The notes under the pieces are model-generated. The model saw only the letters and a list, made by a program, of their open reading frames with translations. It ran no database searches and was not told the DNA's origin. From Microbacter margulisiae (GTDB lineage Bacteria; Bacteroidota; Bacteroidia; Bacteroidales; Paludibacteraceae): a stretch of DNA of 64,000 bases. The DNA lies in the NCBI RefSeq assembly GCF_014192515.1, contig NZ_JACHYB010000001.1, positions 496,001 through 560,000 of the forward strand, given 5' to 3'. The position numbers and the translations under genes are program-made. This document shows, one piece after another, positions 44,790-53,026 of this stretch; position 1 is the stretch's first letter, and every line of letters begins with the position of its first letter.

Positions 44790-47345
44790 ATGAAAACTAA
44801 TGCAAAAGATTATTTGATTGAATTTGCGAGAAGCCAAGACAGCTGGTTAAAAGCATTGATTCACGACACTATTGAATCAAATGGGACAATAAGCAATGAA
44901 AGAAAAACAGAAATATACTCTTGTTTTAAGAATTCAAAAGCAATTGAAGTTGATTTATCGAACATTAGTATTCCAAGTGCAAATGGTGAGATTCATATCT
45001 CGAAACTAACACATAAAAAAGGTGTAAATGCTCTTGCAGAAAATCAAACAATTAAGTTCAATAATGATATCACTATTTTATTTGGAATGAATGGAGCCGG
45101 GAAAAGCGGATATTTTAGAATTTTAAATGAATTAGTCGGTGGCAACCAAAAGAAAGAGATATTACAAAATATATATTCAAACACATTGAACAACATAGAT
45201 GTGGAAATTGTGTTTGAAGATAATAATAATCAAGTTCATACAATTAACTGGAATGGACAAACAAGATCCTTACCCTTACTAGATAGATGTAAAGTATTTG
45301 ATACCTCATATTTAAATGGGCTTTTAGATGTTAGACAGTCAGATTTAACTCTTATTCAGCCTTTAGGACTGAGTCTCTTCACTTATCTTGTTGAGATGGT
45401 TGATAGCCTAAAAAATCAACTGATTTCCGATGCAGATAAATTGAGACTTCAAAAACCAACAATTGTAACAACCAACTTTTCAGAACCGTTTCAAAATGCT
45501 TTTTCAAATCACAGTTTGTCAGATGTAGTAAAAAGAGCAATAGAAAAACACTTCATATTTACTGACGAAAATAAGAAACTTATAATAGGACTTAAGAGAG
45601 ATGTAGATAATCTAAAACAAATAAATATCGTTGACAAGGTTTCACTACTTGAGAACAACAAAAGAGATTTAATTTTACTAAAGAAAAATATCGAAGAAAA
45701 GGAAACCAAATTATCAGACTTCCTAAAACACTTAAATCCTTTATTGATACGATATCAAGAAAAAGAAAAGGCAAGTTTGAAAACGAAAGAACAATTTGAG
45801 TTACTCAAAGTGATTCCGTCGAATAACTCGAAAGAATGGAAAGATTTTATTATTGCAGGTGAAAAGTATTCGAATATTATAGGTGATAGTGAAAATACTT
45901 GCATTTATTGTAGACAGCCATTAAGAGATGATAGTGCAATTAATATAGTTAGATCGTATAGTTTATTTTTAAAGGATAGTTCCGAACAAGAACTAAATAG
46001 AGTTAATAGTGAAATTTCAGGAAAAATAAATGAGATTGAAAGATATTCTACTTCAATTCAAATATCCGAGAATATAGATAAAATATTGATTGATACAAAA
46101 GTTGTTGATACAAATCTTAAGGAGCTAATTTTACAAACTGAGCAGGCATATTTGGTAATAAAGGAACAATTAATTGCTTATTTAAAAGCCAAAACCAATA
46201 ATAACGCAATTGCTATTCCAAATATTACACTTCTAAAAGATCAATTGAACAAGCTTTTAGATGACTTGCAAGTGTCTATTGACAAGCTTACAAAAGAGGA
46301 TTCAGAGAAAAAAGAGAAAATAAAAACACTCGAAAAGCAGATTGCGGATTTACAAGAGAGTGAGTCAATCAGTATTCAAAAAGAAAGTATTATCAAATGG
46401 TTTGATTTACATTCAAAAGAAGCGACTTTGCGTAAGAAAGCTTCAATAATTAACACAAGACAGTTGAGTACTTTGTCTGCAACAGCACATGAAGAACTAT
46501 TAACTGAATCTCTAAAAACTAAATTCAATGAAGAACTTCAAAATATTGGTTATTCAAATATTGATGTTTATTTGGAAGGTGCTGGAACAAAAAAAGGAGT
46601 TTCAAGTACAAAACTGACTTTGACAAAAAACAAAGATTTGAAAGCTGTCTTGAGTGAAGGTGAACAAAAAGCAGTTGCATTAGCCTTATTTATTGCTGAG
46701 ATAAGAATACAAAGAACTTCAAATCCAATAATTCTTGATGATCCAGTTAATAGTCTTGACCATAAAATTGCTGGAAGATTTGCTGAACGACTTATGGAAT
46801 TAGATAATCAAATCATTTTATTTAATCACAATAGACTTTTCCTAGACTCATTTGAAACTAGTAAAACCAATCATATATGTAAAACAACAGATACAGATTG
46901 CAATAATAGTAAAGGTAAACACATTAAAATATATGAAGTCATTTCCCAAGGTAAAAACGTCAAAGGTGTTTTGAGAAATTACAAAGGGAATCATGCTAAA
47001 AATCATATTAAAGACGCTAAAAGATTACTAAGTTCTATACCTTTTGAAGATGAGATAAAGGTGTCAAATTTATTACGTTTGACAGTTGAGTGTGTAATTG
47101 ATGAAGTTATTTTCAACTATCAAGTTCCAACTCGTTTTAGTAATAAGAACAGTCGAATTGCATGGGCGGAATTAAAGAGCATAAATAATGACAGTGTAGT
47201 CATTGATACTTTGGAAAGGATTCATAGTAGAGTTTCAGGGGGTGAAATGCATAATGGAATCGAAAGGAACGAAAATCCTATAGAAGTTGACGAATATAAC
47301 AGTATGATATTAGATTTAGACAATATATTACAATTAAAAGCCTAG
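44790..47345 (+). CDS. RloC-like AAA/ABC ATPase with zinc-hook-like coiled coil (cassette 1)
   Basis: An 851-residue SMC/Rad50-type ATPase starting at ATG 44790. Walker A FGMNGAGKSG is near residue 99. Long coiled coils flank CIYCRQPL (about 371-378), a CxxC like the Rad50/RloC zinc hook. The ABC signature LSEGEQKAVALALF starts near 621 and Walker B PIILDDPVNSLDH near 646. The C-terminal 130 residues contain Arg763-x3-Glu767 and His812 in an arrangement reminiscent of the Arg/Glu/His set of PrrC/RloC anticodon nucleases. RloC is a tRNA-cutting phage-exclusion protein; identity with it is inferred. The stop is 2 bases before the inverse core of attC 1. Confidence 0.75.
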   Translation: MKTNAKDYLIEFARSQDSWLKALIHDTIESNGTISNERKTEIYSCFKNSKAIEVDLSNISIPSANGEIHISKLTHKKGVNALAENQTIKFNNDITILFGMNGAGKSGYFRILNELVGGNQKKEILQNIYSNTLNNIDVEIVFEDNNNQVHTINWNGQTRSLPLLDRCKVFDTSYLNGLLDVRQSDLTLIQPLGLSLFTYLVEMVDSLKNQLISDADKLRLQKPTIVTTNFSEPFQNAFSNHSLSDVVKRAIEKHFIFTDENKKLIIGLKRDVDNLKQINIVDKVSLLENNKRDLILLKKNIEEKETKLSDFLKHLNPLLIRYQEKEKASLKTKEQFELLKVIPSNNSKEWKDFIIAGEKYSNIIGDSENTCIYCRQPLRDDSAINIVRSYSLFLKDSSEQELNRVNSEISGKINEIERYSTSIQISENIDKILIDTKVVDTNLKELILQTEQAYLVIKEQLIAYLKAKTNNNAIAIPNITLLKDQLNKLLDDLQVSIDKLTKEDSEKKEKIKTLEKQIADLQESESISIQKESIIKWFDLHSKEATLRKKASIINTRQLSTLSATAHEELLTESLKTKFNEELQNIGYSNIDVYLEGAGTKKGVSSTKLTLTKNKDLKAVLSEGEQKAVALALFIAEIRIQRTSNPIILDDPVNSLDHKIAGRFAERLMELDNQIILFNHNRLFLDSFETSKTNHICKTTDTDCNNSKGKHIKIYEVISQGKNVKGVLRNYKGNHAKNHIKDAKRLLSSIPFEDEIKVSNLLRLTVECVIDEVIFNYQVPTRFSNKNSRIAWAELKSINNDSVVIDTLERIHSRVSGGEMHNGIERNENPIEVDEYNSMILDLDNILQLKA

Positions 47346-47346
47346 G

Positions 47347-47474
47347 GCATAACACACGCCTATGGCCATTGGCTGGCTGACGTGCAATTTGGAGGTTTTG
47401 CTCCCGCATTCACTTTGTCGCTGTGCGACAGTGAACGCTCCCGCAAACCGCCAAATGCCCATAGCCTCGGTCGT
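47347..47474 (+). other. attC-like site 1, left part (core split off by IS1182)
   Basis: The inverse core GCATAAC (47347-47353) is followed by CTATGGCCATTGGC, which pairs with GCCAAATGCCCATAG near the right end. The central hairpin TTCACTTTGTCGC/GCGACAGTGAA lies between. The site stops at TCGT where the IS begins; its core GTTAGCG continues at 49215. It is about 90% identical to attC 2. Confidence 0.8.
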
Positions 47475-49212
47475 CAGACTGCGCAAAAACATCAGCGGAT
47501 GTTTTTGACTAAGAGATTAGGACTACTAAAAGAAAAGTGATTAATTACTTGTGTATGTGAGCAATATTTTGTAAATTTATAGCATAATACATTCAACAAC
47601 AGAATTATGCAACACATACAAGGCGAAGAACGAAATCAGCTTCAAATGTTCTGTTTGGAGCAAATGGTAGAAGCCGACAGTTTCGTTCGGGTAATTGATT
47701 ACTTTGTAGATACCATCGATTTGGAGAGTTTCGGATTTCGGAACGTAAAGCTGAAGGAAGAAGGTCGTCCGCCCTATCATCCTGCTGTGCTAATGAAGTT
47801 GTATTTCTATGGCTACAGGTATGGTATTCGCTCTTCTCGTAAGATGGAACGTGAAGCTAGGTTGAATCTGGAAGTTCGCTGGCTCTTGTGTGAGCAGACA
47901 CCTTCGGCACGCACCATCTGTATGTTCCGAAAAGAATATGCCGAAAGCTTCAAAGCGATCTTTCGCAAGTTTGTTTTTCTGCTCAAAGAGTTGGGCTTGA
48001 TGGAAGGAAAAACCATTGCCATTGATTCCTTTAAAGTGAGGGCACAAAACTCACTCAAGCACAATTACAATCAGAAAAAGATAGACCGTCAGCTGGAATA
48101 TATTGACGGCAGAATAAAAGAATTTGAAGATGCACTGGACGAGGCCGATTCGCAGGAACAAAAAACAGTACTGAAAGATAAAATAGCCGTACAGCAAAGT
48201 CGCATGGAGAAATATCAGGCTATCGAAGCCGAACTCAAAGAAACAGGCAAAGACCAGATAAGCACAACAGACCAGGATGCACAATCGGTAGTGTTACAAC
48301 GGGGAATAACCGTGGTGGGATATAATATACAGGCTTCGGTGGATGCCAAAAACAAGCTCATTGCCCATTTTGATACAGGAGGAGTAAACGATACCAATGC
48401 ATTGGGCACAGTGGCTGTTGCCACCAAAGAAGTGTTGCAGGTGGAGCAAATGGATGTACTGGCAGACAAAGGTTATCATACAGGGGAACAGATCAGGCAG
48501 TGTGAACAAAACGGAATCACCACCTATGTGTCGCCCAAAGAGCCGGCTTCGAATGATCCGGATATTTTTCCGATAACAAGTTTTGTGTACGACACTGAAA
48601 AAGATTGTTACACTTGTCCGGCAGGAGAAACACTTACACCCAATGGCACCTGGCTCACGCATAGCAGCAAAGGATATAAGTCGGCTTACAAGTTTCAACG
48701 ATACAACAACCCGGCGAAATGTCGCCTGTGCGAAATGCATAGTTTGTGTACCAAAAGTAAAAATAACGGCAGAAATATAGACCGCAGTGAGTTTGCTGCG
48801 GATGTAGAACAGAACAACCAACGAGTAAAAGAGAATCCGGCCTACTACAAACAACGCCAGCAATTGGCCGAGCATCCGTGGGGCACACTCAAACGGCAAC
48901 GGGGATTTGATTACGTACTGACCCGGGGAAAGAAAAATGTATTGGGTGAAGTAAGTTTGGTATTTATCGGCTACAACCTGAGCCGGTTTATACAGATAAC
49001 CGAAGGGATAAATGCCTTCAAAGAGTTAATAAAGGGAGTAATAGCTCATATTTGTTCACAACAGGCTTATTTAAAGGCGATTTAAGCAATTGTTCTAAAT
49101 ACACAAAAATAACACAGGCAATTTATAGCCTCACGCAAACGGAAGCTATGAAAGCCTGAAGAACATAAATATAAAACTTTTACGGGAGCTTGGGCGGTTT
49201 TTGCGCAGACTC
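47475..49212 (+). mobile_element. IS1182-family insertion sequence inside attC 1
   Basis: A 1738-bp element. Terminal inverted repeats are CAGACTGCGCAAAAAC (left) and GAGTCTGCGCAAAAAC (right, inverted). A 4-bp duplication TCGT flanks it (47471-47474, 49213-49216). Removing it gives GCCTCGGTCGTTAGCGG, matching the equivalent position of attC 2 (GCCTCGGGTCGTTAGGC). The insertion is therefore exactly in the recombination core. Confidence 0.93.
47607..49085 (+). CDS. IS1182-family transposase
   Basis: A 492-residue DDE transposase. The N-terminal DUF772-type domain has FCLEQMVEADSFVRVIDYFV and RPPYHPAVLMKLYFYGYRYG. The catalytic core includes TIAIDSFKVRAQNS (Asp) and VLADKGYHTGEQI (Asp). A C-terminal cysteine group, CRLCEMHSLC, and EHPWGTLKRQRGFDYVLTRG with the Glu follow. 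It appears complete, so the element may still be active. Confidence 0.93.
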   Translation: MQHIQGEERNQLQMFCLEQMVEADSFVRVIDYFVDTIDLESFGFRNVKLKEEGRPPYHPAVLMKLYFYGYRYGIRSSRKMEREARLNLEVRWLLCEQTPSARTICMFRKEYAESFKAIFRKFVFLLKELGLMEGKTIAIDSFKVRAQNSLKHNYNQKKIDRQLEYIDGRIKEFEDALDEADSQEQKTVLKDKIAVQQSRMEKYQAIEAELKETGKDQISTTDQDAQSVVLQRGITVVGYNIQASVDAKNKLIAHFDTGGVNDTNALGTVAVATKEVLQVEQMDVLADKGYHTGEQIRQCEQNGITTYVSPKEPASNDPDIFPITSFVYDTEKDCYTCPAGETLTPNGTWLTHSSKGYKSAYKFQRYNNPAKCRLCEMHSLCTKSKNNGRNIDRSEFAADVEQNNQRVKENPAYYKQRQQLAEHPWGTLKRQRGFDYVLTRGKKNVLGEVSLVFIGYNLSRFIQITEGINAFKELIKGVIAHICSQQAYLKAI

Positions 49213-49214
49213 TC

Positions 49215-49221
49215 GTTAGCG
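49215..49221 (+). other. Core of attC 1 / start of cassette 2 (GTTAGCG)
   Basis: GTTAGCGGT is the right core displaced by the IS1182 element and also the first bases of cassette 2. Its reverse complement ACCGCTAAC ends cassette 2 at 50477. Confidence 0.75.
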
Positions 49222-49294
49222 GTCAGTGTAAAAAAAATAAAACAGTTGAATTACTTCGCGTAAATTAAGAATAGAATAACTAAAAAATATAAAT

Positions 49295-49951
49295 ATGATG
49301 GAAATAACAGGATTAGACAGAGTGATTTACACAGTAGGTCGAATTACACCTAATGGAGTACGTTTATTAGGAACTTGCTTCCAATTAAACAAAGCTGGTT
49401 TATTTGCGACTGCTTCACATGTCACCAATAATGACAACAATAACTTGGTAATTTTCGTATCAGGAAAAACTGACCTAAATACTTATCAGGACACAACTAA
49501 TACTCTTGGACAGACAGTTCCTGCAGTCATTTATAAAGTTGACCCAATAAGAGATATATGTATTTTAAAAATAGAGAATGCAGGATTTTCAAACTTACGA
49601 ATTGGTGGAACAGATGATGTAAAAGTTACAGAAAATGTTGGAATTGTAGGATTTCCCCATTGTGTTGATGGAAGAAACATTCTGACATTCCAAACTACCG
49701 TCGTTGGAGCTAAAGTATTAATTGAGTCGTCGAGTATAAAATCAAAACATTTAGTTTTAAATATACAAACAAGACCTGGACAATCAGGAAGCCCTATTTT
49801 CAGGCTTTCAGATTCGAAATTAATCGGAATGATAATAGGGTCTTACGCACCTGGTGGTGCTGGAGGCATTTCATTAGGTGGAGTTGACCCATTGACATTA
49901 CACCAAACAACTCACGCTGTTTCAAGTGAATATATACTAAATATGATATAA
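49295..49951 (+). CDS. Trypsin-like serine protease (cassette 2)
   Basis: A 218-residue S1-type (chymotrypsin/HtrA fold) peptidase domain without signal peptide. The catalytic triad can be read as His in FATASHVTNN near residue 47, Asp in DPIRDICILKI near 89 and Ser in TRPGQSGSPIF near 166 (the GxSGSP motif). There is no PDZ domain. It is separated by 3 bases from a small membrane protein gene in the same cassette. Cytoplasmic trypsin-like proteases without PDZ occur in several phage-defence modules as effectors; that role here is inferred. Confidence 0.82.
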   Translation: MMEITGLDRVIYTVGRITPNGVRLLGTCFQLNKAGLFATASHVTNNDNNNLVIFVSGKTDLNTYQDTTNTLGQTVPAVIYKVDPIRDICILKIENAGFSNLRIGGTDDVKVTENVGIVGFPHCVDGRNILTFQTTVVGAKVLIESSSIKSKHLVLNIQTRPGQSGSPIFRLSDSKLIGMIIGSYAPGGAGGISLGGVDPLTLHQTTHAVSSEYILNMI

Positions 49952-49954
49952 GTT

Positions 49955-50437
49955 ATGGAAGAACTGAATAATTTGTGTCAATCAGAACCAAATGAATTGT
50001 TATTGGCAATTGACAGTTTTCAAAAAGAAATCTTAGAATCATTTTTAGTTTCTACAGGAAATGATTACTTAGCAAGTGCGGATAAGTGGTTAAATGCAGG
50101 TCCTTCAAATACTGCTAAATTTGGAGGAGAACCAAATAAAGCAATTATTTATAGAGACAAATTACTTGACGAAGTTGAAAAATTCATTTGCGGAGACAAC
50201 AGATACGATGAAGATAGAAAAAAAATTTCAGAAAGTGCAGATAAATCCAAACAATACATAATCGGAGTAATGTCTACAGCTATTGGTAGCACCATGGGTG
50301 TTGCAGGGACTTTTGTAGCACCTGTTATTGTACTCCTTATTATGAGTATAGGGAAAATGGCTGTAAATGCTTGGTGCGAAATGAGAAAGGAGATTAAGAA
50401 ACCTGTTGAAATTGGACAACAAAATGAGAGAAATTGA
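49955..50437 (+). CDS. Small membrane protein paired with the protease (cassette 2)
   Basis: A 160-residue protein I do not recognise. The N-terminal 100 residues are charged and helical (LLLAIDSFQKEILESFL, then DKWLNAGPSNTAKFGGEPNK). One strongly hydrophobic stretch of about 30 residues (GSTMGVAGTFVAPVIVLLIM) lies near 112-135, followed by a basic tail. Topology suggests a membrane-anchored partner or target of the adjacent protease. It might be released or activated by cleavage, as in protease-gated toxins, which is speculation from context. Confidence 0.65.
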   Translation: MEELNNLCQSEPNELLLAIDSFQKEILESFLVSTGNDYLASADKWLNAGPSNTAKFGGEPNKAIIYRDKLLDEVEKFICGDNRYDEDRKKISESADKSKQYIIGVMSTAIGSTMGVAGTFVAPVIVLLIMSIGKMAVNAWCEMRKEIKKPVEIGQQNERN

Positions 50438-50470
50438 ATATTGAACAATGTTGATTTTCAAACACCGAAC

Positions 50471-50602
50471 CGCTAACACACGCCTATGGTCATTGGCTGG
50501 CTGACGTGCATTCCGGCAGTTTTGCTCCCGCTTCACTTTGTCGCAGGGCGACAGTGAACGCTCCCGCAAACCGCCAATGCCCATAGCCTCGGGTCGTTAG
50601 GC
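50471..50602 (+). other. attC-like site 2
   Basis: A 132-bp site running from the inverse core CGCTAAC (50471-50477) to the core GTTAGGC (50596-50602). Arms CTATGG/CCATAG and the central hairpin TTCACTTTGTCGC/GCGACAGTGAA are the same as in attC 1. The core fully matches GTTRRRY. Confidence 0.82.
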
Positions 50603-50634
50603 ACAATATTGACCGAGCCCATCGCAACAACAAA

Positions 50635-51369
50635 ATGAGGAACATTAATATGGAAAATTGGAAAACAGAAAATTTAGCAGAAACTTATTTGGAAGGAGTG
50701 AGAAGTGCAATACCTTTTGCGTATGAAGAAATAGAAATATTATTGCGGATAATAAAGTCCTTCAATCCAAACTTTAATTCATTTTTAGATTTAGGGTGTG
50801 GAGACGGAGTCTTAGGAAAAACACTGTTAACAAATAAGCCCCAATCAAAAGGTGTATTTGTGGATTTTTCTGAGCCTATGATAAAAGCCGCAAAAGCAAA
50901 TTGTCAGGAATATAGGAATCAAACCACTTTTGCAGTTCAAGATATTGGAGATATCAACTGGTTAGATAAGATTTCTAAAGAGTTGCCTGTTGATGTTGTG
51001 GTCTCAGGATTTGCAATTCATCACCAGGCTGATAATAATAAAAAAAGAATTTATCGGGATATTTTCGACAGGGTTTTAAAACCAGGAGGGATATTTTTAA
51101 ATCTGGAACAGGTTAAATCGGCAACACCTCAGATTGAATCCATTTTCAACGAATTTTTTATGGACAAAATGAGAGAATTTAAAAAGGAAAATAATACTAA
51201 TATTTCGATAGAAACAATTGAAACAGAATTCTACAAGGACAAAGAAATAAATATTTTGGCACCAGTTGAAAAACAATGTGATTGGTTAAGAGAAATCGGA
51301 TTTTCACAGGTTGATTGTTTCTTTAAAGCTTTTGAACTTTCTATATTTGGAGGAATAAAACCTGAGTGA
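50635..51369 (+). CDS. Class I SAM-dependent methyltransferase (cassette 3)
   Basis: A 244-residue Rossmann-fold methyltransferase. Motif I is FLDLGCGDGVLGKTL near residue 48, motif II VFVDFSEPMIKAA near 75, and the post-motif VVVSGFAIHHQAD with LKPGGIFLNLEQV follows near 120-155. The substrate is not apparent. ATG at 50650 is an alternative start. The cassette (50597-51523) carries only this gene and no visible promoter. Confidence 0.85.
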   Translation: MRNINMENWKTENLAETYLEGVRSAIPFAYEEIEILLRIIKSFNPNFNSFLDLGCGDGVLGKTLLTNKPQSKGVFVDFSEPMIKAAKANCQEYRNQTTFAVQDIGDINWLDKISKELPVDVVVSGFAIHHQADNNKKRIYRDIFDRVLKPGGIFLNLEQVKSATPQIESIFNEFFMDKMREFKKENNTNISIETIETEFYKDKEINILAPVEKQCDWLREIGFSQVDCFFKAFELSIFGGIKPE

Positions 51370-51397
51370 TAAAAAAAAGAGATGAAGAAAATACTGT

Positions 51398-51529
51398 GCC
51401 TAACATTTTGTATAAGTAATAGCAGGCGATGTGGTAAATATCAAGGTTTGTAACCCGCTCAAACTACGTATCGGTTTGACAGGAAAGTGCCACGCAGTCG
51501 GCCACTATTCATGCAATTTACCGTTAGCA
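51398..51529 (+). other. attC-like site 3
   Basis: A 132-bp site running from the inverse core GCCTAAC (51398-51404) to the core GTTAGCA (51523-51529). It shows a central TCAAAC/GTTTGA hairpin and imperfect outer arms. Its inner sequence differs from attC 1 and 2, as is normal for attC sites, where structure rather than sequence is conserved. Confidence 0.78.
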
Positions 51530-51556
51530 GCAATTTAACGAAACACTATACAGACA

Positions 51557-52258
51557 ATGAACAGACTTGACAGGCTAACAAGCATACTTATACAACTTCA
51601 ATCTAAACGGCAGACAACTGCCCGTGAAATAGCTAAACGATTTGAAGTTACAAACAGGACAATTTACCGGGATATTCAAACATTACGGCTTGCAGGTGTG
51701 CCCATTGGCGAAGAAGAAGGAAAGGGGTATTTTTTAGTTGAAGGGTATCGGTTGCCACCTGTAATGTTCACCATGGAAGAAGCAAGAGCTTTGGTAACAA
51801 CAAGTAAAATTTTGAACTACCATACCGAAGATTCCCTGAAACAAAATTACGAATCGGCACTTTTAAAAATCAAAGCAGTTTTATCACTCAACGACAAAGA
51901 CAAATTGGAATTTTTAGATTCAAGAATCGGATTTCAAAAACCGTGGGCACCTACAAGTTTGTATTTGGACACCATCCAGCATGCAATTACAGAAAACGAA
52001 AAACTGAAAATAGCGTATCAGTCAAGAGGAGAAGAGCAACTAACGGAACGAACCATCCAACCCTGTGCAGTTTATTTCAGTGGTGCTGTTTGGTCGACTA
52101 TTGCCTTTTGTGAGTTACGGCAAGAAATAAGAGAGTTTCGCCTTGACAGGATAAAAGAACTCAAAATCCAACAAACTCATTTCAAACCTGACAAGACTTT
52201 CAGCATGGAACACTATTTAGAAGAACGTTCCAGAAGATTGTTTGAACCCCTGACATAG
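51557..52258 (+). CDS. WYL-domain (YafY-type) transcriptional regulator (cassette 4)
   Basis: A 233-residue regulator. The N-terminal winged helix-turn-helix (TAREIAKRFEVTNRTIYRDI) is near residues 21-40. The ligand-sensing WYL-like domain has IAYQSRGEEQLTERTIQP and VWSTIAFCELRQEIREFRLD near 155-210. The C-terminal extension ends FEPLT. Such proteins sense ligands, including nucleic acids, and some control defence genes. It lies 125 bases before the alpha/beta hydrolase in the same cassette, which it may regulate. Confidence 0.85.
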   Translation: MNRLDRLTSILIQLQSKRQTTAREIAKRFEVTNRTIYRDIQTLRLAGVPIGEEEGKGYFLVEGYRLPPVMFTMEEARALVTTSKILNYHTEDSLKQNYESALLKIKAVLSLNDKDKLEFLDSRIGFQKPWAPTSLYLDTIQHAITENEKLKIAYQSRGEEQLTERTIQPCAVYFSGAVWSTIAFCELRQEIREFRLDRIKELKIQQTHFKPDKTFSMEHYLEERSRRLFEPLT

Positions 52259-53026
52259 GGCTGTCCTATGTGCCTTGTATCTTTGCTTCAAATTCAACCA
52301 GGGATGAATAAAAAAGCAATTGTATTAATCGCTATTGCTTCACTTTCAGAAAGCGCAGGCAAGGCAAAAACACAAGAAAAAAATGACAGCAAAACAAATC
52401 ACAATCAGAGACAAACAAGTTGAAATCAATTATTTTCAACAAGGACAAGGCGACACAACAGTTCTGTTTTTACACGGTTGGTGTATTGACGGAACTTATT
52501 GGGAAAATCAAGTAGACTATTTTTCTAAAAATTACTGTGTGTACGCAATAGACCTGCCGGGCTTCGGTAAATCCAAAGCTGAAAGAACCAACTGGACAAT
52601 TGAAGAATACGCCAATGATGTAACAGCATTTATCGACACACTGAACCTTAAAAATGTTGTAATCATTGGACATTCTATGGCAGGCGAAATTATGTTACAA
52701 GCGGCATTAACCAACAATCCAAAAATAGTAGGCGTTGTAGGTGTTGACAATTTCAAATTTATTGATGTTACCTTTACACCAGAACAAATGAAACAAATGG
52801 CCGGCTTTTTTCCAATGCTTGAAAAGGATTTTAAAAATTCAGCACCTGTATATGCAGATATGATGCTTTTTCACCCAACAACTTCAAAGGAAGTGAAAGA
52901 CAGGGTAAAAACTGATTTTGCAAATAGCGATCCCGTTATTGGCTATGGGACATTTATGAACCAAATGCAGTATGCTTATACCGATGCACAAAGATTGGAA
53001 CAGCTAAATTACAAGTTGTATTTAAT

